Part shown: one piece after another, positions 11,975 to 22,118 of the stretch | Layout of the letters: each line of letters begins with the position of its first letter | How positions within the stretch are numbered: the stretch's first letter is position 1 | Assembly (NCBI RefSeq): GCF_023898315.1 | Contig: NC_064619.1 | Coordinates: 501,986,594-502,050,593 of the forward strand | Length of the DNA stretch: 64,000 nucleotides | Origin: Schistocerca nitens | Lineage: Eukaryota > Arthropoda > Insecta > Orthoptera > Acrididae | Direction: 5' to 3' | Program-made: the position numbers and the translations under genes | The notes under the pieces: generated by a model | The model's input: only the letters and a program-made list of their open reading frames with translations | The model's database searches: none | Told to the model about the DNA's origin: nothing

Positions 11975-12490
11975 GGCCATAAAACACCCTGTATTATGGT
12001 GTATGATGGAGCACCTGGAGCAGGTTCTCTTTACAATCAATGCAGGATGTTTGTAACGCCTGATGATCGTCACTGAAGAGTGTGGAGGCAGCCAGGTACC
12101 ATACAGTCAATATAAATCGTTCAGCAGAGAGGCGAACCAATTACATTTTGAGTCAGCCACATACGTGGATCCTCATGCCTCTCATCGCTGCCAAGGACAA
12201 TTTGTCCAGCTTTAGATTCAGCAAATGCACTATAGTTTTGCCTTTCAAGATGATAATGCAAGAGTATATCATGTGCACCTGATGAATAGCTTCCTCCAGA
12301 AGGGAGGAATCAGCCAAATAGAGTGCTCTGCAGTATCTGCTGATATGAACCCAGCTGAGGTCTGGCTAGAGAGATCTGAGAAGTAACATCTCGATCATGT
12401 TGTAGATAGCTTGCCAAAAAGGAACGAAGCATGTTACAATTGTTATGTGGCAGTTTATGCCAAAGCTGTCACAAACCTGTTTTCGTAATG
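11975..12490 (+). pseudogene. Tc1-like transposase fossil
   Basis: Broken translation shows PDDRHC, SAERRTNYI and, near the end, FQDDNARVYHVHLMN followed by SAVSADMNPAEVWLE. This matches the second catalytic Asp (DDNAR) and the SxDMNPxE region of Tc1 transposases. Stops interrupt it and no terminal inverted repeats remain visible. It belongs to a lineage different from the transposons at 13.2 and 18.1 kb. Confidence 0.65.
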
Positions 12491-13218
12491 TAAAATGCAC
12501 GCACCAATTGTCAGTATAGTCATTCTTTTAAAGCTGCATGAAGACTGCAGACAATATTCCCTACTGCCAATGATTGCACTGCTACTTACTTCTTCCTTTT
12601 ATCACAGTGATGGAGACATGTTATGTTCTACAACCGTGTGGACATGCTTTAGATGGCTCGTGACAGGGAAGTTAACTTAGAAAGACTGGAGGTTCATAAA
12701 CTTGTTTCGTGCTGAAAACCATCTCCGTGTGGGTGTAGGACAGGGAAATAGCAGTCTCCTATGTCTGTCCTGTAGGAGAATATGTGAGGCTGGATTGAAT
12801 GCCATAAAAATTGTAGTGTGCAAGATACTGACAGGAACTGTTTTGGCTAGATAAGATCTGAAGACCGCATAAAAAACATGGATTTCAGATTGGGAGAACA
12901 GATATCGGATGCTGCCATGCAGTGCAGGAGCGTACATTTAACTCGGAGACAGGGGAGTCTGTGATTGGTTCACAGTAATTTTTTCAGTAGAAGGTATGCA
13001 TGCCTACTTCCAAGCATTTGATTGGCAGGGGTTGTAAATCTGTCATGCACTGGGGGATATTTTCTACCTTCTTTCCCATGCCATATCATTACTGGTTAAC
13101 TATGACGAAATCTGTGACAATAGGAAATTGTTAAACTTGATTATAAAATGATTATTTATTGGAACTCAAAAGGTCTCCTGCAATTGGCAGGCGTGTTTCC
13201 AACACTGGGAGAATCAAC
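12491..13218. other. Spacer between Tc1 fossil and Tc1-like transposon
   Basis: No coding or repeat structure recognised. Confidence 0.4.
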
Positions 13219-13220
13219 TA

Positions 13221-14623
13221 CACTACTGGCCATTAAAATTACTACACCAAGAAGAAATTCAGATGATTAACGGGTATTCATTGGACAAATATATTATACT
13301 AGAGCTGACACGTGATTACATTTTCATGCAATTTGGGTGCATAGATCCTGAGAAATCAGTACCCAAAACAATCACTTCTGGCCATAATAACGGCCTTGAT
13401 ACGCCTGGGCATTGAGTCAGAGCTTGTATGGCGTGTACAGGTACAGCTGCCCATGCAGCTTCAACACGATATCACAGTTCATCAAGAGTAGTGACTAGCG
13501 TATTGCGACGAGCCAGTTGCTCGGCCACCGTTGACCAAACGTTTTCATTTGGTGAGAGATCTGGAGAATGTGCTGGCCAGTGCAGCAGTCGAACATTTTC
13601 TGTATCCAGAAAGGCCTGTACGGGACCTGCAACATGCGGTCGTGCATTATCCTGCTGAAATGTAGGGTTTCGCAGGGATCGAATGAAGGGTAGAGCCACG
13701 GGTCGTAACACATCTGAAATGTAACGTCCCCTGTTCAAAGTGCCGTCAGTGCGAACAAGAGGTGACCGAGGCGTGTAACCAATGGCACCCCATACCATCA
13801 CGCCGGATGATACGCCAGTATGGCGAAGACGAATACACGCTTCCAATGTGCGTTCACCCCGATGTCGCCAAACACCGATGCGACCATCATGATGCTGTAA
13901 ACAGAACCTGGATTCATCCGAAACAATGACGTGTTGCCATTCGCGCATTCAGGTTCGTCGTTGAGTACGCCATAGCAGGCGCTCCTGTCTGTGATGCAGC
14001 GTCAAAGGTAACCGCAGCCATGGTCTCCTAGCTGATAGTCCATGCTGCTGCAAACGTCGTCGAACTGTTCCTGCAGATGGTTGTTGTCTTTCAAACGTCC
14101 CCATCCGCTGACTCAGGGATCGAGACGTGGCTGCACGATGCGTTACAGCCATGAGGATAAGATGCCTGTCATCTCGACTACTAGTGATACGAGGCCGTTG
14201 GGATCCAGCACGGCGTTCCGTATTACCCTTCTGAACCCACCGATTCCATATTCTGCTAACAGTCACTGGATCTCGACCAACACGAGCAGCAACGTCGTGA
14301 TACGATAAACCGCAATCGCGATAGGCTACAATCCGACCTTTATCAAAGTCGGAAACGTGATGGTATGCATTTCCCCTCCTTACACGAGGCATCACAACAA
14401 CGTTTCACCAGGCTACACCGGTGAACTGCTGTTTGTGTATGAGAAATCGGTTGGAAACTTTCCTCATTTCAGCAGGTTGTAGGTGTCGCCACCGGCGCCA
14501 ACCTTGTGTGAATGCTCTGAAAAGCTAATCATTTGCATATCACAACATCTTCTTCCTGTCGGTTAAATTTCGCGTCTGTAGCACGTCATCTTCGTGGTGT
14601 AGCAATTTTAATGGCCAGTAGTG
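13221..14623 (-). mobile_element. Tc1-like transposon, full length, inactive
   Basis: Flanked by TA on both sides (13219-13220 and 14624-14625). The 28-bp terminal inverted repeats differ at one position and start CACTACTGGCCATTAAAATT. The single gene inside is a DD34E transposase on the minus strand. Confidence 0.92.
13376..14395 (-). pseudogene. Tc1-like DD34E transposase with two nonsense codons
   Basis: Starts MMPRVRRGN at 14395. An N-terminal paired helix-turn-helix region includes SDFDKGRIVAYRDCG. The catalytic triad is Asp in VSDESRF, Asp in QQDNARPH and Glu in PDLSPNENVWS, with 34 residues between the last two by my count. A TGA at 13949-13951 (probably a former Trp codon) breaks the frame after about 148 codons and a second stop follows the DEL near 13472. 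Past it, protein-like sequence (AAWAAVPVHAIQAL) continues to about 13380. No frameshift is needed to read the whole protein, so the element died by point mutation. Confidence 0.88.
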
Positions 14624-14625
14624 TA

Positions 14626-15606
14626 GGTTTCATTAATTCAGAGAACACTTGTACCAGAGAGATTGAGAAACATACTTGTCACAGGGACATCAAATAGAAC
14701 AATTGCTTCAGCAGCCGTAGAATTTATTCACAGAGAGAGAGATGTCTCTGACTTTGAGCAGAACATAGGGGCTGAGATGGACTCAGAATTTCCAGCCACT
14801 ACTGCAGCCATTTTCCACTCTTGCACTGTTTACGATTAATAAGCATGTGCTACCGAGGTGAGGAGAAGAGTAAAATAGTTAATTATCTTCAGGATTTAGT
14901 CATGCAGATTTTACATTCGCATCCAGCAGTTGCATTAATCACTTTGGCGAAAGTATTGGCGTTCTTCCTTGCTTTTCCATTGATACTTCACGTGTCCATC
15001 CACCTGTGCCAAGACTATAATTTATATTTATAGTCCCTTGTTGGGTTAGTAAAAGTTATATGCTTGATCCAGTGGGAAAATCATTTTGTTTTTACGTCTT
15101 ACGACAATGTACCAAATAATTATAGTGACTGATAGTTTTCTTTTGTACTTTGATGAGTCCCTTCATTAATATATGTCTGTGAGGTGTGACTCATACTTTC
15201 ATGCTTGATTGCGCCACCTCTAGTAATTTTCCTTTAATAAGCTGTTATCCATTGTGTGCTGTTGCTTCTCTGAAATTTGCCCGATCTCATGGGGAGCTTC
15301 CGTTCCTCTAGGTCATGGGGCATCGGACTGGCAGCATCTTACGGGTATGATAAATAGCTCATCCGAAACCTCGCACAATGAATGGAGTGAAACAATGAGG
15401 TTTCAAAACCGTTACTCAGTAGCGATTTTTACGTCATAGATTTGCCAATGTGTGCACTTCCAAACAGACTACCTTAATTTTCATTATTGCTTGTTTATTT
15501 TGAAGTAACATTTCTCTTATTTAAAAAAATATTTAAATCATATTCTCACATTCCTTGCTCCCCTCGTATCTAGCTTCACATACCTTCACAGACGTGCAAC
15601 TGATAA
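14626..15606. other. Interval without recognisable genes
   Basis: AT-rich, short frames only. The distal part may be 3' flank of the Penelope-like element. Confidence 0.4.
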
Positions 15607-15744
15607 GAAAATTTTCTTAACAGCTTATTGGCTTCTGGCAAGTGAGAGGTAATTTTACTCTAGGTTTACGATAATCAAGATTTAGCTTGTAACTCTTCAG
15701 GCTTTCCCGGCGATCTAATGACATCTTGGGTTGTCGGGTGTTCT

Positions 15745-15806
15745 GCCGGATATCAGCGTCGTACTTGCACGATATTTCGGTCACGTAGCTCGTAACCTTC
15801 ATCAGG
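15745..15806 (-). ncRNA. Possible hammerhead-ribozyme-like core of Penelope element
   Basis: On the minus strand CTGATGA (15799-15805) is followed by a possible stem GGTTAC/GTGACC (one wobble pair), then GAAA (15775-15778), then a short stem ATATC...GATAT and a C at the expected cleavage position. Hammerhead motifs are known in Penelope-like elements. Against: one extra unpaired A after CTGATGA and no obvious stem I, so this copy may be degenerate or a chance match. Confidence 0.35.
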
Positions 15807-17778
15807 TGCGACCTGAGACTGCTCCTCGAGGGGACCTGGTCCAGTATTTATGCCTATTGCCTTCCCCCTCTACCAACGGCTGCAGGCGCTTCCTCTGTGG
15901 TCCGCGCCCATTCCCTGCGACCTGCTGGAGCGTTGCTGCTCCGTTTTCCGTCCGCTGCGGTTCTAGGTGTTCCCTCTGCGGTCCGCGCCCACCAGACCCG
16001 CTCCTGGGGGTTTCATCGACGGTCTGGGGTACCAAGCGTTCCGCCTGCGGTCCGCACCCGCTCATCACGACCTGTTGGAGCGTTACCGCTCCGTTTTTCG
16101 TCCCCTGCGGCTCTGGATGTTCCCTCTGCGGTCCGCGCCCACCAGTCCCATTTCTGGGTGTTCCATCTTCGGTCTGGTGCGCCTGGCAGTCCGTCAGGGG
16201 CTCGTTTTCCATCTCCATGTCTCTGGTTCTTCTGTTAGTGTAGTGTTGCAGCTGGCCCCGTTGCTCCTTTAACAATTCCAGAGCCGGATCCCAGGCTCTG
16301 CTTAGCTGGTACCCTGTGTCACGGTTCATAAGATCGTCAACCATTTTTATTTCTATCGATTCTCTTATAACGCTGTCCCAAAATCTGGGTGTTTGTGCTA
16401 GAATCTTGGTATCCTCATACATCATGGCATGATCTAATTCTAGACAGTGTTCAGCAATAGCTGACTTAGTCACCTGTCTTAATCTAGTGTGCCTCTGATG
16501 TTCTTTGCACCTGATCTCCACTGTTCTTGTCGTCTGGCCAATGTAGGACATGCCACATTGACAAGGTATATTGTTAATTCCTGGTTTTCGTAACCCCAGG
16601 TCGTCTTTGACACTCCCCAGCAGTCTCCCGATCTTGTTGGATGGACAGAAAACACACTTGATATTGTGTTTACGGAGGATTCTACTGATTCTGGCAGAAA
16701 TGGAGCCAGCATAGGGCAGATGTGCCACCTTCTTTACTTCATCTTGGTCTTCTTCCGGAACCTGTGGTATAGTGGCTGGTTGGAGTGCCCTCTCAATTTG
16801 TCTGTCCGTGTATGCATTCTTGGAGAAAACTGTTTTGAGACGTTCTATCTCTATAGGTAGAGTCTCTTGGTCTGACAGGGCACGTGCTCTGTGGACCAAG
16901 GACTTCAGAACCCCATTCTTCTGTGCAGGGTGGTGACAGCTGCTGGCCTGCAGATATAAATCAGTGTGTGTTGGTTTTCGGTACACACTGTGGCCAATTG
17001 ATCCATCTGCTTTCCTCTGGACTAGTACATCCAGAAATGGCAGCTGGCCATTCTTCTCCAGTTCCATGGTGAACTTGATATTAGGGTGGCATGAGTTAAG
17101 ATGTTCAAGAAACTCATTGAGCCTGTCCATCCCATGTAGCCAGACCACGAAGGTGTCATCCACATACCTAAAGAAGCATGTGGGTTTAAATGTGGCTGTC
17201 TCCAATGCCCTCTCCTCAAAACTCTCCATAAACATGTTGGAAACCACAGGGGACAGTGGGCTGCCCATAGCTACACCTTCAGTTTGCTCGTAATATTGGT
17301 TTCTGTACAGGAAATACGTGGATGTCAGTGTATGACTGAACAGGTCCAACAGAGCACCGTCAAATTTCTCTGAAATCAGTTCTAGTGAGTCCTTCAGTGG
17401 GACCCTGGTGAACAGCGATACCACATCAAAACTAACCAAGCGTGCTTGTTTTTGGGTTAGCGCGACTAGATTTTTCTGGTGTGCACATGTTCTAACAGCG
17501 GGCCGCGTGTGCAGGCGCTGCTGACACAGGGCTCTCGGGCAGCTATTGCGGCGTGCCATCCGTATGATGAGTAGTTTTAGTGAATATTTACCTGACTTGC
17601 TTGCCAGGCTTGGTCGACTATAGGGACTGGGATCTTCCACTACCTGTCCTAATAATGAGCTGTCTGACATTTCTGTGACGTTCGTTCTGGCCGGTGACTC
17701 TAGTGAGTACTGTACCGGTTTAGTGATTATTGGCTGCTTGGTACTAAACTCTCTGCCGCCGGTTTTGCACCCTTGCAT
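15802..17778 (-). CDS. Penelope-like RT/GIY-YIG polyprotein, N-terminally rearranged
   Basis: 658 codons, open throughout. RT motifs: LVSFDVVSLFT (about 114-124, motif A), GVAMGSPLSPVVSN (168-181, motif B), FRYVDDTFVVW (203-213, motif C with the Asp pair) and QLPFLDVLV (245-253). A linker with CVFCPSNK and LLGSVKDDLG leads to a GIY-YIG nuclease: CQCGMSYIGQT (406-416) and RCKEH (423-427). Known Penelope proteins use RT plus GIY-YIG for integration. Residues 1-100 do not look like the usual RT fingers, so the 5' end is probably deleted or joined to foreign sequence. Residues about 538-620 hold a 33-residue block repeated once at a 50-residue period (GGRGPQREH...NGA-TLQQV). This low-complexity tail is unusual for the family. 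Confidence 0.85.
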   Translation of the reverse strand: MQGCKTGGREFSTKQPIITKPVQYSLESPARTNVTEMSDSSLLGQVVEDPSPYSRPSLASKSGKYSLKLLIIRMARRNSCPRALCQQRLHTRPAVRTCAHQKNLVALTQKQARLVSFDVVSLFTRVPLKDSLELISEKFDGALLDLFSHTLTSTYFLYRNQYYEQTEGVAMGSPLSPVVSNMFMESFEERALETATFKPTCFFRYVDDTFVVWLHGMDRLNEFLEHLNSCHPNIKFTMELEKNGQLPFLDVLVQRKADGSIGHSVYRKPTHTDLYLQASSCHHPAQKNGVLKSLVHRARALSDQETLPIEIERLKTVFSKNAYTDRQIERALQPATIPQVPEEDQDEVKKVAHLPYAGSISARISRILRKHNIKCVFCPSNKIGRLLGSVKDDLGLRKPGINNIPCQCGMSYIGQTTRTVEIRCKEHQRHTRLRQVTKSAIAEHCLELDHAMMYEDTKILAQTPRFWDSVIRESIEIKMVDDLMNRDTGYQLSRAWDPALELLKEQRGQLQHYTNRRTRDMEMENEPLTDCQAHQTEDGTPRNGTGGRGPQREHPEPQGTKNGAVTLQQVVMSGCGPQAERLVPQTVDETPRSGSGGRGPQREHLEPQRTENGAATLQQVAGNGRGPQRKRLQPLVEGEGNRHKYWTRSPRGAVSGRT

Positions 17779-18091
17779 TGGTTATGCCTACCTCTGAACT
17801 CCCGTGTGCTCAATCCCCTCCCTCGCAGGAAAACTACTGGATCTATTATGGCTCATGTCTGTTGAGCTATAAATGCAACTACGGCAGAGAGATCAGATAA
17901 TGTGAAATATTTTAGTGTTATTCGTATTTAATTCTTTTAAAGAATCTTGCGACCTGCATGTGTTGTTTTATTTTAACTGTTCAACTTTGTTCATCAAGAA
18001 GGGAGCTCCGCTTGGTAGCAGTAACTACCGTTGTGTGAAATCATTAGTACTTAAATTCTCTAGTCAAGTATTTGTTCATGACTGAGGTAAC
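17779..18091. other. Short spacer
   Basis: No feature recognised between the Penelope-like element and the Tc1-like transposon. Confidence 0.4.
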
Positions 18092-18093
18092 TA

Positions 18094-19495
18094 CACTCCT
18101 GGAAATGGAAAAAAGAACACATTGACACCGGTGTGTCAGACCCACCATACTTGCTCCGGACACTGCGAGAGGGCTGTACAAGCAATGATCACACGCACGG
18201 CACAGCGGACACACCAGGAACCGCGGTGTTGGCCGTCGAATGGCGCTAGCTGCGCAGCATTTGTGCACCGCCGCCGTCAGTGTCAGCCAGTTTGCCGTGG
18301 CATACGGAGCTCCATCGCAGTCTTTAACACTGGTAGCATGCCGCGACAGCGTGGACGTGAACCGTATGTGCAGCTGACGGACTTTGAGCGAGGGCGTATA
18401 GTGGGCATGCGGGAGGCCGGGTGGACGTACCGCCGAATTGCTCAACACGTGGGGCGTGAGGTCTCCACAGTACATCGATGTTGTCGCCAGTGGTCGGTGG
18501 AAGGTGCACGTGCCCGTCGACCTGGGACCGGACCGCAGCGACGCACGGATGCACGCCAAGACCGTAGGGGACCGCACCGCCACTTCCCAGCAAATTAGGG
18601 ACACTGTTGCTCCTGGGGTATCGGCGAGGACCATTCGTAATCGTCTCCATGAAGCTGGGCTACGGTCCCGCACACCGTTAGGCCGTCTTCCGCTCACGCC
18701 CCAACATCGTGCAGCCCGCCTCCAGTGGTGTCGCGACAGGCGTGAATGGAGGGACGAATGGAGACGTGTCGTCTTCAGCGATGAGAGTCGCTTCTGCCTT
18801 GGTGCCAATGATGGTCGTATGCGTGTTTGGCGCCGTGCAGGCGAGCGCCACAATCAGGACTGCATACGACCGAGGCACACAGGGCCAACGCCCGGCATCA
18901 TGGTGTGGGGAGCGATCTCCTACACTGGCCGTATACCACTGGTGATCGTCGAGGGGACACTGAATAGTGCACGGTACATCCAAACCGTCATCGAACCCAT
19001 CGTTCTACCATTCCTAGACCGGCAAGGGAACTTGCTGTTCCAACAGGACAATGCACGTCCGCATGTATCCCGTGCCACCCAACGTGCTCTAGAAGGTGTA
19101 AGTCAACTACCCTGGCCAGCAAGATCTCCGGATCTGTCCCCCATTGAGCATGTTTGGGACTGGATGAAGCGTCGTCTCACGCGGTCTGCACGTCCAGCAC
19201 GAACGCTGGTCCAACTGAGGCGCCAGGTGGAAATGGCATGGCAAGCCGTTCCACAGGACTACATCCAGCATCTCTACGATCGTCTCCATGGGAGAATAGC
19301 AGCCTGCATTGCTGCGAAAGGTGGATATACACTGTACTAGTGCCGACATTGTGCATGCTCTGTTGCCTGTGTCTATGTGCCTGTGGTTCTGTCAGTGTGA
19401 TCATGTGATGTATCTGACCCCAGGAATGTGTCAATAAAGTTTCCCCTTCCTGGGACAATGAATTCACGGTGTTCTTATTTCAATTTCCAGGAGTG
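18094..19495 (+). mobile_element. Tc1-like transposon, full length, one frameshift
   Basis: TA target duplication at 18092-18093 and 19496-19497. Inverted repeats start CACTCCTGGAAATGGAAAA on the left; the right arm read in reverse starts CACTCCTGGAAATTGAAAT. The transposase fills the interior. Confidence 0.92.
18338..19340 (+). pseudogene. Tc1-like transposase, nearly intact
   Basis: Starts MPRQRGREPYVQLTDFERG at 18338. The helix-turn-helix region (RIAQHVGREVSTVHR) is in one frame to about 18540; the catalytic domain continues in another frame from about 18530 to 19340, so one indel near 18500-18545 separates them. Catalytic residues: Asp in VFSDESRF, Asp in FQQDNARPH, Glu in LSPIEHVWD. The last two are separated by 32 residues by my count, two fewer than the Tc1 norm of 34. 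The C-terminus (IAACIAAKGGYTLY) is intact. Apart from the frameshift I see no defect. Confidence 0.88.
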
Positions 19496-19497
19496 TA

Positions 19498-20307
19498 GTT
19501 GCAGGTGCGTTGAACCCTATAAAGAGGCAATTCATTAAGTTTAATATGAAATTTCTGGAGATTAATGTTTGTGTTTTGATGCTATTAAAGTTCCCGTGCC
19601 AGCTTATGCTCTAGCCTTGAATACAGTGTTTCTTGACATGGGCTAATGAACTATTGTTTATCCTTGTCTTATTTAAGAGATGTTTTATGCATGTTGAAGC
19701 TGAGTCAATGTTAACTTCATGCCTCGTCGCCGTGGATCAGGTGCCAAAGTTCTACCTTGGAATATGATTTGCTGTCTGTGTGCTTACGCCCTAATTTCAC
19801 ACCAGGCTGATTCCTTATAATTTATTGTCGTCTAAGGAAACTCTTTGAGTAAATTGGCTTGCTTGAAAATTTAAATTTTGGAGATATAAAGAGAGTACAA
19901 AATGTTATGTTTCCAAAATTTAAAATTTCTTAATGTAAATGAGCCTTGTTGCAGAGTTGCAGTGTTATAGTAAGAAAATATTTAATGCCTGAAAGGAGTT
20001 AACTGCTTCCTGTAATGCTTTTGGACTATAATGCAAAATTTGGATTCTTACTGTGGGTTCACCTTTCCTAATGCTGTACTGTTTGAATAGAAAAAGTTTA
20101 ATTCCTACAGCTAGTAAACGTTTATTGCAAAAGAAAGGAATTTAGGAAATTTTGTAATATATTGGTTTACTCTGTTGTACTAATAATTTGTGAAGGTATT
20201 ATTTTAAAGAAGCAAACGATATTCAAGTTGTTACGCAGTCCTTCTATTAGGACCTGTTGTGTACTCTCCTTAATCAAGGCTTGCCTTGTTAAGGCTGTAT
20301 CAAAATG
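19498..20307. other. AT-rich interval upstream of Gypsy-like element A
   Basis: No genes. It might contain a degenerate 5' LTR or leader of the Gypsy-like element, but I found no partner LTR. Confidence 0.35.
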
Positions 20308-20320
20308 GTAGGGGAGTGTG

Positions 20321-20496
20321 TGTGTGAAATCTTACGGGACTTAACTGCTAAGGTCTTCAGTCCCATAAGCTTACGCACTACTTAACCTAAATTATCCTAA
20401 GGACAAACACAAACACCCATGCCCGAGGGAAGACTCGAACCTCCGCCGCACAGTCCATGACTGCAGCGCCCGAGACCGCTCGGCTAATCTCGCGCT
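20321..20496 (-). mobile_element. tRNA-headed SINE, variant tail
   Basis: Minus orientation. Box B on the minus strand reads GGTTCGAGTCTTCCCTCGGG and the body includes GTCCTTAGGATAATTTAGG. A 13-bp target duplication flanks it (20308-20320 GTAGGGGAGTGTG and 20497-20509 with one mismatch). The tail differs from the commoner SINE and resembles the copy at 21803. Confidence 0.85.
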
Positions 20497-20586
20497 GTAG
20501 GGAAGTGTGGTTGCGTTCTAGTATATGTTGTTTTTATTGAACATCATTTGTTGTTTGGTGAATCACTTTTCTTCTAAGTTTTTCTT

Positions 20587-20588
20587 GT

Positions 20589-20640
<52 letters not shown>
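20587..20640 (+). repeat. (GT)n microsatellite
   Basis: An uninterrupted GT run of about 24 dinucleotides with slightly imperfect edges. It lies just upstream of the gag-like frame of Gypsy-like element A. Confidence 0.95.
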
Positions 20641-20642
<2 letters not shown>

Positions 20643-20713
20643 GTTTTAGTGTTTGGACACTGCGGCTTGTACCGTGATTGGAGTGGGAACATCGAAGAAA
20701 GAGTTCCTGAAAT

Positions 20714-21770
20714 ATGAGTTAGAGACTTCACAGCCAAAGTGAGGAAAGTGAAGTCAATGAGTTATGTAAACGTCTCCGTGCATCATTGACACTTCCCGTG
20801 CATGTCACGGCGGAGCGTATTGGGCAGATCAGCCACGCATTTGCTAGTATTGCGACCTATTTAGCGGATTTAGACAGAAACATTGAGTTCTTGGAAGGTT
20901 CTAATGCCTCTCGCGTGCAAATGTATCACCCGCAGGCACAAATCGCGCATTTGGGATCTCAGGATTTGGCATCTGTAGTCTCTAATGTGCCGACCTGGTT
21001 AATAAATTACTGCTCGGTGTAAAGACGCGCAAAGAAAGCTGAGTGACTTGCAGTGAGATCGCGAATCCCGGTATGGCAGGAACACAGTGCAACAGAAGAA
21101 TGTAAAGGGTAAATTATAGTTCTGTAAAACGTAATATGCAAAGTGAGGCAACATGTTTTTCCAAACTTCCAAATCCATTCCTTAGTATCGTTAAGGAGAT
21201 AGATTATCTTACGATAGATATCGTTAGTCAGTTTTGTAGTTCTCTGTAAATCTGGAGAAACAAGTAACTGTTTTCAAAGTTGCTTGGGATTTGGGTTTTC
21301 ATATTACTGATCTCTTGTGCAAAGGTTCTTTAATAGAAATGACCAGCAGTGTTGTGGTCCATAAGGGTGATTTACATGAGATATGCTTAATGATTCTTGT
21401 ACAAAGACTTACGGTTCAGGTCCGGAACGAGATCACTAACCAATATTTTTTCCGTGTGCAGCGGGTTGGCGAACCTGTCACTGATTACATGTCTGAAACC
21501 CCAGCATTCGATGTGCTGCGTTCAGAAGGGGAGGTGATGGTTACTATTGTGCACGGCATTAATAAAGAGGATCGCTCGCGCTTGTGTTTCCAGGAAAGTG
21601 ATTTAGCGCGCCAGGTCTCTGAGCCAATGGCATTGCTCAAGTAGACGCCAGGCGTTAGCAGGCTTGTGGAGTCAGGCGTCTTTCGGTTGATAACACTATG
21701 TTTCCGTTGTGGTGGATCGAGGCATTTTGCCCACTCGTTCCACCGCAAATCTAAATCGGTGCAGAACAGA
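20714..21770 (+). pseudogene. Gag of Gypsy-like element A, broken
   Basis: ATG 20714 is followed by a TAG two codons later, then an open stretch to 21019 (LCKRLRASLTLPVHV). Further gag-like sequence in 21291-21644 includes NEITNQYFFRVQRVGEPVTD, a capsid-like phrase of Gypsy elements. At about 21700-21740 a zinc-knuckle remnant reads CFRCGGSRHFAH; the final Cys is missing. Several stops and frameshifts prevent function. Confidence 0.65.
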
Positions 21771-21802
21771 GGTTAAACAGACCCCAGGGTACTTCCTCTA
21801 TG

Positions 21803-21968
21803 ACAATTGGAAATTTTTGGTAAGATCTTATGGGACCAAACTGCTGAGGTAATCGGTCCCTAAGCTTACACATTACTTAATCTAACTTAAACTAACTTAC
21901 ACTAAGTACAACACACACACCCATGCACGAGGGAGGACTCGAATCTCCGACGTGGGTAGCCGCGCGGC
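21803..21968 (-). mobile_element. tRNA-headed SINE, variant tail, inside gag-pol of element A
   Basis: Perfect 12-bp target duplication ACTTCCTCTATG at 21791-21802 and 21969-21980. Box B-like GGAGATTCGAGTCCTCCCTC is visible on the minus strand. The tail GATCTTATGGGACCAAAC matches the style of the copy at 20321. Confidence 0.9.
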
Positions 21969-22118
21969 ACTTCCTCTATGCCTAGCGTCTATAAGTCATC
22001 TGAGTGTGCGTAGTCTGAATCACCTCTCTTATGCTTAATCAAGCATCCATCACGAGCCAGTGTGCAGTCTTTTAGACTCTGAAAGCTCTTTTGACTTATG
22101 AGAAGTATCTTAAACACT

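Larger units (their letters stand above)
15607..17778 (-). mobile_element. Penelope-like retroelement
   Basis: A minus-strand element with a single long ORF combining a Penelope-type RT and a GIY-YIG endonuclease. About 190 bp of 3' sequence downstream of the stop includes a possible hammerhead-like core (15745-15806). Neither boundary is fixed by a visible duplication. The 5' part of the RT appears deleted. Confidence 0.8.

Noticed and set aside
15731..16272. Open frames on the plus strand opposite the Penelope-like ORF tail
   Set aside because: They are antisense shadows of the repeat-bearing C-terminal region and show no domain.
20534..20737. Minus-strand frame with a His-Thr run
   Set aside because: Simply translation of the GT microsatellite.
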